The notes beneath the pieces were generated by a model. That model was not told where the DNA came from and did not search any database. It was given only the letters and a program-made list of their open reading frames with translations. From the NCBI GenBank assembly GCA_963971305.1, contig OZ020303.1, forward strand, positions 45,496,106-45,560,105: DNA of 64,000 nucleotides, written 5' to 3'. The first letter of the stretch is position 1, and the number at the start of each line of letters is the position of its first letter. The position numbers were made by a program, and so were the translations under genes. Shown piece by piece: positions 1 through 14,107 of this stretch. This DNA comes from Arcuatula senhousia. Its lineage: Eukaryota; Mollusca; Bivalvia; Mytilida; Mytilidae.

Positions 1-1970
1 AATTGTAATTGCTATGTTTACAAAGAATTGAGGTTATGTCTCATAAGCTGTTTACAGATACATGTACAAACATTGAATTTGAATTGACCATTTGACCTGC
101 ATCTTCAGAACAGCAGTTGAATAAAATAAATATTAAAGCTATTGCCTAAAATAAGCCTTTATTAAAAAGAAAATATTAATAAATGTGATGACTTTAACTG
201 TGAAACAGATTACTTGGTCCCACCTTTATTAACACCAAAGACCAAATACTGTGTAACTTAATATTTATAGTTTTAGTGAGGAAAAAATTAATCTAATTTA
301 CAATTTAACACCAAATACACCTAAATAAAATAAAAATGCCCTGAAGTTAAACTGAATTGAAATTATATGATAGAAATATTGGGTGCAATATAATTGTCAA
401 CTTGGATTACTGAATAGGGCATAATTCATTTTTAAAGGGAGTGAAAATAAGAAAGGGTTTTAAAGAAAACATTCAAATTAGCATTTTAATGAAAAGAGTG
501 CCGTGTTTGCGTAGTCACATAATAACCTGATAGATTGGTATATCAATATTTATATAAAGTGAACTCTGTTCATTTTAAAGAATAAACATCCTGCTTAAAA
601 ATTATTTTAATATTGATTGAAGTTATTTTAAAATTTTGCAGATTTTGAGATTGAAGATTTAAAATGTGACAAATCATGAAGGTTTATATATAGCATCAGT
701 TCCTGTATTTTAAGAAATGTTTATCATGTTTTAGATGTGTACTTTTAATATTAAGATGTTTGATCATATTAAGATAAGCTAGATTAATTACTTAGAAAAT
801 GGATAGCTTAGAAAAATATTAATGCAGATCAAAATTCTTCATTTAATTTCAAATCACAGGTTTTTACCTACAATTGTCCAAAAAAAAAAGGATTTTTTGG
901 TACCAATGTGAGCCATTCAAATGTTAAAAGTCCATGACCTCATTGATTTATTAAATTGATGAAGAATAATAATGATAAATTTACAGATATAGTTTTGGGA
1001 CTTATTGAAGCATTTTGTAGAGACTTGTCCATTTGTTTGCCACTTGATCTATGGCCACTTGTGATAAACTGATTATAGTAATAGGTTTATATAGATATTG
1101 GGGTATTATATGTTCAGAGACCTATGTCTATTATCTTTGTTTATTACAAAGATTTGGAGTTATAGTGATAAACAAATGGGTACTTAAGGTTAATGCAGAC
1201 AGGTGTCACATGACTTTTGTACCTTTAAAAATGCAAAATTTAAGATCAGTGTCTATAAAGTCAATAATAAAAAATAGAATATTTGAATTTATTGAAATGA
1301 GTAATAAATATTCAATTGTTTATAACAATTGCATCAATCGTTTCTTGAATAAGGCAATTTTTGACAAAAACAAGGGAGATAACTCACTACAAAATTACCC
1401 TAAATTTACAATGGAATTGAATAGTAGACAAAAATCTAAGCTGGTGACCCCCTGTTTTCTATGTTTTATTTTAACATATAGGTTAAAATATAACTTTTGA
1501 CAAAATAAAAACAAGATCCTATTGTAAGGATTTTTTCTGAGACATGATTTTATGCCTAAAATTTGGCTTTTCCTATATAATCTATTGTAATTCAGGCATA
1601 CTTTAACCACTTATATTGCAAAAACGAGCATGGTGACCTATCCTTATTTTTATTTTAAATAAAGGATATTAATAACATGTTTCATTTTAGACCATAAAAT
1701 CAAATGTTTAATGACAGAATTTTTTTCAGTATAGGTGTCAACATTAACCTTAAGACTAATACAATGACCATTTAGTTGGCCAGTTGAGGAAAAATACATC
1801 ATCCAAATATGGTGCATAGTTCAAACTTATTTGTTTTGGTTTAAGAATACATGTATGTACCTTTGTATATTGTTTATTTCCTGTTTGATCACCTTTAACC
1901 AACTTTGATATTTTTATACCAAAAAATGGCTTTGATACTTAGCTTAATGGTGTCTCTTTGACCAAGGAAG
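1..1970. other. AT-rich intergenic DNA, no gene recognised
   Basis: Both strands are rich in stops and homopolymer runs. The longest open frame (1051-1500, plus strand) gives 149 residues with no recognisable domain and strongly AT-driven composition, so it is not called. No tRNA, rRNA or splice-bounded coding block was seen. Confidence 0.6.
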
Positions 1971-1973
1971 TAA

Positions 1974-2160
1974 GGCTGCATTTACAATATGCGTTTTGGA
2001 TCGATTCAAACAGAGATCGAACTAAAATGAATTGATTTAACATCAAGATCGATTCCGTATCAATCTAAACTAGACCTCAGGAGGTATTCTAGTTTAGTTC
2101 GAACTGAAACCATTCATTTCAGTTTAATTCAATTCAATGAATACAATTGTAAACACGGCC
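1974..2160. mobile_element. PIF/Harbinger-like MITE (187 bp)
   Basis: The left end GGCTGCATTTACAAT and the reverse complement of the right end, GGCCGTGTTTACAAT, match at 12 of 15 positions. The element is flanked by TAA on both sides (1971-1973 and 2161-2163), the TWA target duplication typical of PIF/Harbinger. It has no coding capacity. Its interior GATCGATTCAAA recurs in the TTA-flanked element at 47327-47463, so the two probably belong to one family. Confidence 0.75.
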
Positions 2161-2163
2161 TAA

Positions 2164-5100
2164 GATAGACTCTTTTACTGCCATGCTTTGACTGACCAAA
2201 GGAGGGTCTAGCAATGAAAACCCCTGGATCTGCCCATGATGCTTTATAGATTTGTTTAATTTTACTTTCTTTTTTTTTTTTAAATGGACACAGTGCTATC
2301 ATGAACACTCATATTCAACCTAATCAACCTTGAATGCACTTAAATTTTCAAATACTTTTGAGTTTATTTATCTATAAATATTGATATATGATGGGTTTTA
2401 TTTTTGATTCTATGAGCTATTGATAATAAATATGGTTTAAAAATCATTTCATTTTCCACAGTTATTAAATCCTTTTTGTGTAATTAACGCCTGTAAAAGA
2501 AGGATTTTTAAAATCTTGAACATTCCAAAAGGCCTAGTAACATGGGCCTGTCTTAAACAGCTCTGTTAATTTTTATCACTAGACCCTATAACATTAATGA
2601 TTTACTCTCCACACCAACAGATAAGTCTCTGTGGGATTCGACATCGTTTGTAGGTATTTCAACAAGGGTATTATGTCCATATCTGGCTGTTATCAGTCGT
2701 AGACCAAAGAAATATAACTGTTTTTACCTGAAACAGGTGAGATTTAGGTAGCAATTCCCGTTAACTATGATCTACCAGGTTTCTAGACAACAGGTATATC
2801 ACAAGTCTACCCTTTAGGTGGGAAAAATGATAAAATTTTATCAGAATACTGTAAAATTTCTATAGGAGAGCAAACAATCTTTAAGTTGTAAAGTCAATAT
2901 ATACATCTTAAGAATGAACTATGTCCATGATCAAAAGTTATGTATAGACTGGCCAGTTTGTTTTATGATAAGATAATAGATGTTTGATGGTCATGCTAAG
3001 TCAATGTTCAAATGTTAAAGGAAGGTCATGATGGTCCAACTTGGTATTTTAAATTTAACTGTTACTGTATATACTTTTATTAATACTGGAGGCCTGTGAT
3101 TTCTACCTTTATATAACTTAAGAACTAGACAGTTACAATGAGGGTTGTTGGGCCACAGCGAGTTTGGGCAGGGACGTGGGGACCCCTTCCCCCTTATGAG
3201 AAAAAACATATTTGAAAATATATAATACCAAAAAGGGTATAAATATTTTTAATTTGGTTATGCTGTATATCGATATTTCAAGAAGTAATCTCTCATCAGC
3301 AGCATTGAAAACAGAAAATCCCTCCAGCACCCCCCTTTCCTTGGTCAATCTAGTGCTTCACTAAACATCATGTCTGGATCTGCCACTACCAGTAGTATAA
3401 ATAAACATATATCCTATTTTTTTTTAATCAAAAATCATATGATTGCATAAATGAATAACAAACTATAAACCAAAAATGTAATTCACAGCATAGACATGTG
3501 TTTTTCATACATCCTTTAGTAGTTCCGTGACAAAGAACTTAGTTCCACTTAGAGTTATATGAATACATCCACCTACACTGACAAATACTGTGACATAGTA
3601 ACTGACTAAAAATACTGTTTCTTGGATCGCCAGGTCAGATTGTACCACATATACTAGTGCATGTAGTGACTGACATAGAATTTAGATTAGGCTGATCACT
3701 CTCTCTAATTCATACATGTAAACTATATTATACTATTATAATAATTACTTTATATATAAAAGTATGACTAGTTAATGAAATGACTGACGGGTATTTAGGA
3801 CAATTGAACAAGAAATTAAGTGATAACAGATGTGACCCACTGGTCAGTTTATATGTACTATCATTGACCAGATATTTTATCCAGCTTCACAGTTGTCTTT
3901 GTGACTGACATTTTTTCTGAAAAAATTCTTTCTTTATCAGCCATTTCATTTATGAAAGCAAAGGATATTCTGTTATGGATCCTGTGTTCTAAACTGGGTG
4001 GAAATCCCACTGATCTGCCCCTGGTATTGTTATATTTAATCTTGTGTATTTTTGTTATTGACTGTGTGCTGTCCTCAAGGTTATTAAGTTTTGACCATGA
4101 TTCAAAGACAATTATTGCATTAAAACCAATGTTTTATTCTGTTAAGATGATTGAATTCAAAGATATACATTGAAATTGCATATTTCATTTTACAGATTTT
4201 GAAGGAGTTTATGGAACTTTGAATACATGTAATGTTGAGATGTCGTGTGTTTTGAATAAGCAAAACTTTATAGGAACTTGGATACAGAGCAACTTCCTAA
4301 ACCTAAAGTACCAAAGGTATCAGTTCTCTTCTTGATACTTAATATCAACTTCCTAAACCAAAGGTACCAAACATATAAGTTCTCATATATATCAACTTCC
4401 TAAACCAACGGTACCGAACATATAAGTTATCAAGGTATCAGTTCTCATTTTGATACTTAATATCTAATGCATCTACATAAAATAGAAATCAGTCACAATA
4501 CTTTTTGACTTCTTTGGTGAAAAAATATATGTATTGAAATATGATCATGAAAAGAAAATTGAAACCTTTATAGACAGCTGATATCAATTGAGTGTACAGT
4601 TACACCAAATTAGACAGAGGTATTTCTATCTATGTTTAAATCTACCCTTAAGTGATTTTCAAAACCACAAAATATGTATTTGATAGTGGCGGGAAATTAT
4701 ATAGGTAAAAATTAGTACATACTATACAAAGACCTATTTATATATTTGTTTGTAAACAACCTTCAGGTATATTTTGGCGGGGTATCTATTACTTACTTTG
4801 TATATGGTAAGACAATACAGAGGAAAGCGTGACGCCATTGTTTAGGAATTTGATATCTTTTTATTGTCTGCTAACACCTTGCTTATTGTCTCCTTTACCT
4901 ACAAGAAGGACATTAAGGAAATTAAAAATAAACAGGAAATTTCCCTCCTAATGTAGGTATTGTATGTGTTGTTAATGAGTAATTTTCTTTATGTGTTTTA
5001 AGCTCTCTCTTTGTTTATTTTTTCTTGTTCTTGGAACACCCAAAAGTTTGTTTTAAGTTCAGCAAAACTTACCATAGTAAGAAAAATGTATTTTGAGTAG

Positions 5101-8100
5101 GAGCTTAATGAATTCTAAAAGCTTTTGGTCTCTAAAAGTGAACTTAAATGAAGAAAATTTTGACTGAACATGGAGGTCACTGATTTGTTAAGCTTAGCCA
5201 CATACAAAGATATAACAGAGACTTCTTGATTTAGTATACATGTAACTTATTTCGTCACAGAAGATAAAATATAATATGATTTTACCAATCCTGTAGAATA
5301 CAGACCTATAATGGCCATTTAAGCCCATCGTTTTATACAAGAGGTTAATTTATTATTTCTGGCTATGAGATTTGTATCTGTGGTTACATCAACGATTGTC
5401 ACATCATTGTATTGTGAAGCATGTTTGATCTCTGCATGATAAGAACATGAATGTCAAAACAGCTTAAGTTTAATGGCAGGTTTTTTGATGTCTTTGTATT
5501 TGCAAACATGTATCTTTTATGCTTCATTTGTTAACTCTCAAAATGCATATTGTAAATGTGGATTAAAATATCGAGTTATAATTTTTGTTTGAATGTCCTT
5601 TCTTTTGGAATTGAATGAAATTTTGGAGAAAATGATCTTCTTTAACATTTTTGGTTGAAATTCTTTTGAATGAGCAAAGAAAGAACTTGGCATTGAGATT
5701 TCTGTGCTTTTGATCATTATCCATGGCTACAAAGAATAAAGCCAAATGGTATTAGTAAGCATTGGCTCATCGCTTTGACTATCTAAAATATCTCTTAACA
5801 CGTGTATGGCCTCAAATGTTCCTCCAACTGTTAGACCTAAGCATGATCAATTTGGTTTGACCTCTAATATAAAAAAAAATCTGGTCAGTTTATAGCTCAG
5901 GGAACCTAACATCTGGTACAAAATAACTGTTCTTGTGAACACAGAACCCGAAAGGTCATTTAGAAAGATTGAGATAAGTATGGACATTAAGACTAGCCAG
6001 TTCATGTGTCATGTGTCCTGTATTCACATTGATCAAGGCCACTTTTCTAAGAAAATTTAGATCTGCAATTGAAATCACAGGTTATTGAAGCAGTAAGGCA
6101 CAGTGCCATTAGAATCGAGGGGGCAATCCCAACTCCCTTATACAAAAACAGAATATTAAAATCAGAGAATTATTTTTGCTTTTATACACTTTCTCAGCAA
6201 CTACTTAGACCCTACCCTTCACTCCTTCCAGAACTCTGATGACAGCCATTATCCAACCAGTCTGAAATCTAAAGCTCATTGTAGCATGTCAGAAACTGTC
6301 TGAAATCATTGAAGTATTTTACTAGATTAGTGGTTACTTGTTTTGCTAAAAATTGACTGAAAACCAAGGTTATTAGATGAAGCAGATGTGTCCATGTCAG
6401 TCTGTCATCAAGTGGCTGTGTTAGTTGTTTAACTCTGAAGTGCAGATAACTGCATAGATTAGTATGTAGGTGGAACAATGTACTATTTTTTAAAGAGTGC
6501 ATCATTTTACATGTATATTAATTTTGTTATTGTGTTATTGGATTGTCGTCTCCTTCACATTTACTCTGCTTGATTTTGTTGCCTTGTATGAAACAGCTGT
6601 TTATCACAGACATATGGTCCATGTAATTTATTTTAAATGACAACCAATGATGTACACGTACCTGTTACAAAAACTATAGACAAGGTTGTAAATGCTTTTA
6701 ACTGCCTTTATTGGTGTTTTATGGGTTTTTCTTTTTCAAGATACTAGTATTATTGTGACATTGAGAATGGCATAAGCAATTAAAAAAAAACACCCTCCAA
6801 AAAAATATATACAAAAGACAACCAAAAAAAATCCTCATCATTTTCCTTTTGAAGTAAACATCTCAGTTGAAATAATTGTTTTAAGGCAACTTTCAACCAG
6901 AACTTTTGCTATTTTTGTATAAAGAAAGGTAATGCATTATATTTTTCAAATTCCTATTTTTGAAATACTTTTGTTGTAGTCACTAACTAAGGACTTTTGA
7001 AAATGCCAAACAGTAGTCACATCATTCAGACAACAGGCAACAAAATGTCATTCAGTATATTAGGGTCGATATTTACTTTCTCATTATATTCTTAGATGCA
7101 GCAAAGAAAGATTTGTAGATTTCTTTATTATATTACATAATATCCAGGCGTTACGTCACATAACTGACTTAATGGGTTTATTGAAAGTTTTTTTCTATCT
7201 TTTTTATTTTAATGTATGCCAGGTGAGAAAGTGTTTTATCCAATCAGATGATAATGCTGTTTGTAGTAACGTTGAATTTTTATGAATGAAGATCTTACCT
7301 TTTGTGGTTTCAGGTAAAAAAATTAAGGGATTGGTGAAAAAAATTTGGGTCAAAAGTTTATAACATTGACATAGTGGATAGGCCTTGTGATTATAAACAT
7401 ATTACATTGCGTAAAAAGCAAGGTGATAAAACGGAATGTATGTAATCTTAAAATACCTTAACATTTTGGCGGGAGATTGTTATCTTCTATATTTGGTTTT
7501 TACATCTTCTTGTGTAAATATTCAAGTTAACATAGATATAAAGGAATTCAAGCAGAGAGCTCTACCCATTGATTTACTTTTAAAATTTAATACACATATT
7601 CCTCAATAATATAGCATTGAATTTGCATAATAATAATTGAAAGCACCTTTGCACTTAGCTGATTCAGGTGTTCTATGGTTATAAAAGTGAGGTGATTATT
7701 TACTATAAGGGATTTTGCCAAATAGTTATAATATTTGGGTTTTCGAGTATGCTATGTACATGTATATTATATAGTAGGAATATTGTTTTCTGTTGGTTTT
7801 AAAATGGTTTAATTAATGTAGCTTGCAAAGGTCACAAATATAAGGGCCACTTTAGCTTTATACATTGGTTTGCATCCTTAATAGGGCCACAAAGAAATGT
7901 TCTGTCCCTGCATGTTCATGCCACAGACAGTTTCATTATAATTTGCATGTAGTCTAAATATCCTATATAATGTACTGAATACTTAAATGCAAGCCAGATC
8001 CCCTTCCATGGAAGCTAAATAAATTCTTATTTAATTTAACAACTTTTTATCTACAAATATTTAATGTGTGGTGATGCTTTCCTTTCCTCTTTGCAAACAT

Positions 8101-10079
8101 TTTGATTTTATAACATAAGTAAAAAAAATAGATATTGAGGAAAATTTTTTATGCTTCTAAAGTAAATCAAGATATGCACAATACATGCACTAATAGTTTA
8201 ATCATATGAGGAAGTCTATTTTATATTTTGACTTCAGCGGCCATGAAGATTTCCGCACCTTACAGAGATAAAAGAAAGGAAATACTTTGATTGTACTTAT
8301 TGAGGGATATAAATTTTTGTATTTAATATTATCTGTTGTCTTTGAAAAAAGTTATAATAGTCTGAAATCTAGAAGATTAATAACAGCTTTTTTGACAAGG
8401 TTGTTTTCACCTGAGATTGTACTTAAGCAGGTATTTCCTGTTTAAAACAAACATGACACCCACACTTGGGAGTTCCCATACAGGTATTTAAAGCTATCAG
8501 ATAGATCAGTTTGACTTTTGGAAAACCTTTAAATTTTTAGAGTCTCAATATCTTTCATTCATAATTTGATCTTAGAGCATATTTCAAAATTTAGAGGCAG
8601 TCCCGAATGTTACTTCTATGTTGGTGATATTTACCTTTACCTTGCATCGTATTTTAAGTTGTAATGAAGTAACTAAATGCTTTTATACAATGTATAATCA
8701 TTGAAAAAGGGATGGGTCCAGATAAATTTCAGGGGCTGATCGAGAAATTTTTGTAAGGGGTTATCCATATACAGACCACTGTGGAGGAAAGGTGGGCTCC
8801 CAGACCAATTTAGCAAAAATTTACAGGAAAATAAAGCGTTTAGAGGAAAGATCAGATTTAAACCTGAGCACCCCTTGGATCCACCACTTAATTCTATTGA
8901 TTTTCCCCAAAATTCATATTAAATTTTGACCTCAACACACCTTATTAAGATATCCAGCTCAGGGCCAGATCCAGAGTAAAAGTTAGATCCCCAAATTGCA
9001 AATATTGCCATGAAAAATAATAGGGAATACATGTACTGGCAAAAATATTTTATCTCAAGTTCAAGGGAGGTGTGTGTCTGATCCTGCCCCTTCTGCAGTT
9101 AAAATAGTTTTAGAAAAAAAACACCCCTTTACAGTCAAGAATAAGCTAGAAAATGAGGATCCTGAACAGACAGACATATCTACATTGTCTGTGTTAATAT
9201 ACTATGTGTGTGGTATTGTCTGTCTTATTGTCCATCATATGAGTCAGGTGTTTTCTTGTGGTCAGCTTGATAATTAGTCTTGTACATTTTTTATGATGAC
9301 CTAGATCTTGTATAAGTTTTGTCCATTTGGCAATGTTTTTCAACTTACAGCGTATTTTTCTGTTTCAAATTCTTGGTTTGTTTGAATGCATGTTTATAAG
9401 TACTGGAAGTTGATCCCTTTTGTACCAATTTTATAATTGTACAAAACATATTTGTTTTAATCAGAGAAAGACCCATTGTATATTAACTTGTTTCAGTCTG
9501 GGATTCAGAAGCTGTATCATTTACCATGAGATATATTGCACCTCCCTGTATTACTTGACAATGATTGAAAATGTTTTGTTCTAATAAACTATGTTGATGT
9601 CTCAGAGTGATGTCTATAAGATGCATCATGTCTTATAACTAGGCAAACAATAGAAAAACAAGGGTAAAAAGGTTGTTAACTTACTAAGTAGCATTTACAG
9701 GTACAAAAAGATCAACATGTATTTCATTTAGAAATTTGGCATCCATAAAAAATACCAACTATACAGTAATAGATTTTAAAAAGAATTTTATTGAAAAGAC
9801 GATACTACCACATGTAAATTTAAGGTTTTTTTTATGTCCTTTTGAGGAGGGGCATAAAGTTTTGTTTGTACAACATATATGTCAGTACAGATTTATGTCT
9901 CAGAAACTGTACATAAGAATGGTTTGTCCTAAGTGAATTTCAGACCTGATAGAGTGACAGTCTTGTCCTCCTGTCAATGTTTGGTGCTCTAAAAATTGTG
10001 GGAGATTCTGTGTTGAATGGACACATTCCTTCTCTATTTTGCCTTCAACTTTTGTTTTCTTAAAGTGTATACTTTAAAA
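2164..10079. other. Intergenic DNA with decayed repeats
   Basis: No coding block is recognisable. There are scattered copies of a GGATCYGCC-type repeat end (near 2226, 3377 and 8877), each close to runs of C or G, and a small tandem repeat at 4289-4465. Open frames here are short and not bounded by convincing splice sites. Confidence 0.55.
4289..4465. repeat. Short degenerate tandem repeat
   Basis: CAACTTCCTAAACC followed by a GGTACC-like word occurs three times, starting near 4290, 4346 and 4393 (spacing 56 and 47). A flanking block ending GATACTTAATATC is also duplicated. It is too short and decayed to assign to a transposon. Confidence 0.6.
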
Positions 10080-10351
10080 GGGAGCGACCATTTGATTTTT
10101 ATGGGCTGAAATTTGAAATAAAAAGGCAGGATGGCAAAAATCCAGAAATATAAAGGCAGGACAGTGCTTAAAGTAAAAAAAAAGGCAGGATGGTATTTTT
10201 GGCTTAAAAATATATAATTGCTATAAAAAAATTTAAAAATTGCGCGCATAAGCGTGCAAAAAAAAAATCCAGGCTCCACTTTTTCTGAAAATTAAAAGCC
10301 AGGACGAAGAAAATATCCATAGCCCCCCATAAAAATCAAATCGTTGCTCCC
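10080..10351. mobile_element. Harbinger-like MITE (272 bp), copy 1
   Basis: The left end GGGAGCGACCATTTGATTTT pairs with a right end whose reverse complement begins GGGAGCAACGATTTGATTTT. The interior repeats an AAAAAGGCAGGATGG-like word, and no protein is encoded. Size, TIR and internal repetition match the element at 33673-33943, so I treat them as one family. The target duplication is blurred here by extra A residues. Confidence 0.7.
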
Positions 10352-12540
10352 TAAGACACCAAGACACAAAAAAAACACAAGATTCCCCCTTTTGGTATAT
10401 AGGCCTTTGTTCCTATTTTGTTTTGTTACATAAATATCTCGGTTTCTGTAAAATATACTTTCAATTTTCCTTTAAACAAAAAACAGATTACCCTTTCTTT
10501 TGTATGTATGCCATTGTTCCTATTATTTTTTGCATGTCTTTTGCAGAAGCACATACAACATCTGTAAATATCTGAAGTATCTTATTGACAGTGTTAGCAC
10601 TACCAAACATCTGGTGGTTAATGTGTTTTATATGACATTTATTATTCCCTGTCATCACTGTGTAAGTCATACCAATCACAACACACAAAGATTCCTGACA
10701 TTCTTACTGTAATAGAATGTCTACTCTAGTTCCTCAAGGAGTGTAGCTGTGACTAGGGTCTTAGCTGTTTTATTTATTACTCATGCTGAAGAGACAATGG
10801 GATATCCATGTTGAGCTGTTGAGCTAGCGTGGTATGATGCAGGTCAAGATTTTCTTCAATTTACTTCACACTCCAAAACATAACCCCCTTAACAATGTTT
10901 CATGTTCTTGAGAAGTAACTTAAAAATTTACTGCAGTAAAAAGTTGCAGTCCCTTTAAAAGGTAAGGGTAATCAGGTTGTCTTCTCCATCTGCTGGAAAA
11001 TTACATGAACTGTTGTACTAATTTTGTTTTCAAAAAAGGGAAATATTACCCAAACATACCCTGTACCCCCTTTTAAAGTACATGTATCTGGAATCAGATT
11101 ACACTTTTTTGGCTGGGAAAAGAAGACCCCTTCTGCTTTTATAAAAAGTCTGGAAATCCCACATATTTCCTTCATGATTATGAGCAATTTCAAAAATTAG
11201 CATTTAGATTCATTTCATCATGTACAAGATATTTTGAATTATGTAACTTTTGCATCAACAACTTATGCTTAAATGATCATATTGCTATTTTTATCTGACA
11301 TCATCATCATCATCATCATCATGATCATTAATTTAACAGATGGAAACACTTTTTGCATGTCATTTTAGTTCATTTTATTTGGTAGAAGCTCATAATAATA
11401 CAACTTGTCTGTTGAAAGGATTTTTCAGAATATGTTTCATTGACAGTTCTAACCTTCTGTCCATAGGAAAATTTTGATATTTAGGGCAGATTTTTTTCGA
11501 CAAAAAATGGTCTTGAACCCGCTTCCATCTCATCAATAATAGGCTATGGGAAAAAGCCTCTTTCAAAAATCTCTGTGTTTTTAAATCATTAAAATTTTTA
11601 CATAACTTTAAGAATGACGATTTTTTTTTCATGTAGAAATTAAGACTTTAAGATTGCAACATGATATCTGCTCATACATACACATGTATGTGCAATTCAT
11701 ACATTTGTACATGCAATACACCTCATAATCACACTTTGTATCTTAATAAAAAAAAAAAGGCAGATATCAGAATGTGACATTCATGAAACTTGGCATATTG
11801 TCCCATCTGTAGGTTGATATTCTAGCTTTCTTTCTGCAATGAATGACACTTCAATTAATTAAATTTGCATTTGCTGCTCATGTTGGTTTTTTTTACCATG
11901 TAATCCACATGCTAATGATAATAACTATAGACCTAGTCTAGCCTTACCTTTAGATTTTTGCCACAGTACTGTTTATTGAACCAGTACTGTTATTTTTCTT
12001 TGGACTTTAACTGCAGTTTTCAATTTTCTTTTTTTTTCTAATTATCTACACTTGCTCTTTTTTCAGATGCCATCTTTTCAGACAGTATGTTGACAGAAAT
12101 CAAATCTTATGATGGGATGTGCACATACTTAAATTATAATGTATTGTGTCTTCTGATCATTTGGTTGGATTGATAATTACATCAGAGCAGAAAATTTCAA
12201 CAGAATAGAATGAAGATTTCTCTTTATTGGATTGATGACTCTTTACTTGATAGTCTGAAAGTTATAGAATCAATGGAATTATCTGTGTATTTGGAATATA
12301 AGTATTTAGATCCCTACCTCCATGCAATTTCTTTGTGTTCCAGACATCTCCATCAGCACCATTTTTTTCTGAGAAACACAAATTATTTTTCAAAAATCCA
12401 GCAAAATTTGTTTTAATGCAAAATGATGTAAATTAATATTCTTTTCTTAAAGGACTGATTAAAAAACAATAGATTTGGGGTTGTTTTTTTGTTTTGTTTT
12501 TTTTTTACCAATCTGAATCGTTGTTCATATTTATATGCCT
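10352..12540. other. Intergenic DNA, no gene recognised
   Basis: AT-rich sequence with short open frames on both strands. The only clear structure is the CAT microsatellite at 11299-11322. Confidence 0.5.
11299..11322. repeat. (CAT)8 microsatellite
   Basis: Eight uninterrupted CAT units are visible directly in the sequence. Confidence 0.95.
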
Positions 12541-12677
12541 TGGCGTATTCTAGATGTGGGCGTACTAGGGACTTGTATAGTAAATTGAATATTTCTTCGT
12601 CTAGACAAGTGAAAGTTCTTATAAGTCCCATTGATGCTGTTAGCTTAATTGATCTTTTCATTCATGTGATTTTCAAA
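12541..12677 (-). pseudogene. LINE reverse-transcriptase remnant
   Basis: Read on the minus strand, the segment gives NHMNEKIN, a stop, ANS, then after a one-base frameshift MGLIRTFTCLDEEIF and LYKSLVRPHLEYA. The string LVRPHLEYA after a KANS-type segment is characteristic of the thumb region of non-LTR retrotransposon reverse transcriptases. Only about 45 codons survive, with one stop and one frameshift, and the similarity stops after the Tyr-Ala. It is a dead fragment; the LINE clade cannot be assigned. Confidence 0.75.
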
Positions 12678-12820
12678 TAATCTTTAAAATAATTAAATCA
12701 TTTTTATTGGAATTTGTTTTGATATGGGTATTAGAGAAAAAAGTTGGGGTCATATATAAAATCCATGCTCCAAGTGCTTGCGGATTTTTTAGATAAAAAT
12801 ATACTTTCTAAAAAATAAAG

Positions 12821-12870
12821 TTTCCCGCGGTTTACTTTGTTACCTCCCCTTAAACCGGAAGTGGGAAATA
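12821..12870. promoter_or_regulatory. Promoter-like patch with ETS and E2F-type motifs
   Basis: TTTCCCGC lies at 12821-12828 and ACCGGAAGTG, a full ETS/GABP consensus, at 12854-12863, inside a locally GC-richer stretch of an AT-rich region. Such motifs are typical of housekeeping promoters in animals. A candidate exon follows 370 bp downstream on the plus strand. The promoter role is inferred. Confidence 0.35.
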
Positions 12871-13230
12871 TTTTGGATCGAGGTTTGTTTTGGTTCTGAA
12901 ACTAGTTTGGTCCCTCAAAAATAACGAAAATAACAGACCAGGATACCTCAGAAATGTTCCAGGCAGATACAAGGCATCATTTTGTATCTTGCTCCTAATT
13001 TTTTCTTTGTAAAAAGCTGGTATTTTACGTATCATAAACTGCATATTCAGCAATAATGATCATCATGGCTGCCTGAGCACATGGTAAAATAACCTCTCAT
13101 AAAAATAGTCATTTAGAGAAATCTGTCATTCGATCGTCAATATAATTTAGCAGAAACATTGTTTGGTTATTGATCTTTCGATTGAATTTCAAATTTATGA
13201 TTTTATTTGTGATGTTTTGTCATATTTTAG

Positions 13231-13303
13231 CGTCGAAGTCGAGGTTCAACGTGCTTCAGCATGCCAAACGAAGTCGTCAGTTCTAGTCGCTGTGATAATC
13301 AAT
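13231..13303 (+). other. Candidate first coding exon of an unidentified gene
   Basis: A pyrimidine-rich tract ending in TTTTAG precedes 73 bases of unusually GC-rich sequence, which end at a near-perfect donor, AAT then GTAAGTAT. The segment holds an ATG at 13261 followed by 14 open codons (MPNEVVSSSRCDNQ) and leaves phase 1. No downstream exon with a recognisable protein was found up to 33 kb. A terminal-exon-like acceptor at 30750 would add one residue and a stop. It could be a 5' exon with a very long intron, a non-coding RNA exon, or chance. I do not recognise the peptide. Confidence 0.3.
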
Positions 13304-14107
13304 GTAAGTATACTGGTTTGTATGATCTTTTCGTTAAGATTACTTTAAAATATAACTTTAACTTGTATATTGGGGTTTATTTGTAGCTTGAAGTATTGAC
13401 ATTTTTACTGTCCTTGGACATGACAATGAAATATTTGGGTGTGCCTATTTTATGTACATTTTTATTGTATTAATTAACATCAGCAGTTTTTTTCTTATTG
13501 AACACATATACTTATTCCAAGGAAAGTGTTTCAACCCTTTAAGTAAAAAAAAACTTGGAATGAAAAACAAAAACTATGTAGTGAATAATATTGTTTCTAA
13601 TGCAGCTCCCCCTTTTCTTGAATTTGATAAGACATAGAAAGTTATAAAATAGTCCAACTGAGAAAAAGACAGAAATAGATGACAAGATAGAACCCAAATT
13701 GTGTTTTCAGCCCCTTAGACTAGACCAATGTTGCAAATTTCTTTGATCTTTCAATTTTTTGTCAAATCTCAGGCAAGCAGCTCTTAAAAACTTGACAGCC
13801 CCTTTTCTATATTCAAACAGTTTGTACAATTAGATCCATTAACTGTATGATTATTCATTTTTTTGTGAATCTAAGATATCAATTTATAGAAATGCAGAAG
13901 AGGTCTTGTTTCGATTTTGTGGTCGAAAACATGTATATGATAGGGGTGCTTGTGCTACACAGATTACTGTAATAGCAATGGGTAATTATAACATGAGGGT
14001 CATTAAGATTGATTGGAAAACTGAGTTTTTGGCTTGTCAATACTGAGTTCTCAAACATTTATTATTTTTTTGCTAAACATAGGTCCAACAAAATTAAATC
14101 TCCAATA
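13304..14107. other. Non-coding DNA
   Basis: AT-rich sequence without recognisable genes or repeats. It would be intronic if the exon at 13231-13303 is real. Confidence 0.4.

Noticed and set aside
1051..1500. Open frame of 149 codons
   Set aside because: Composition follows local AT richness, no domain or motif, no splice or promoter context.
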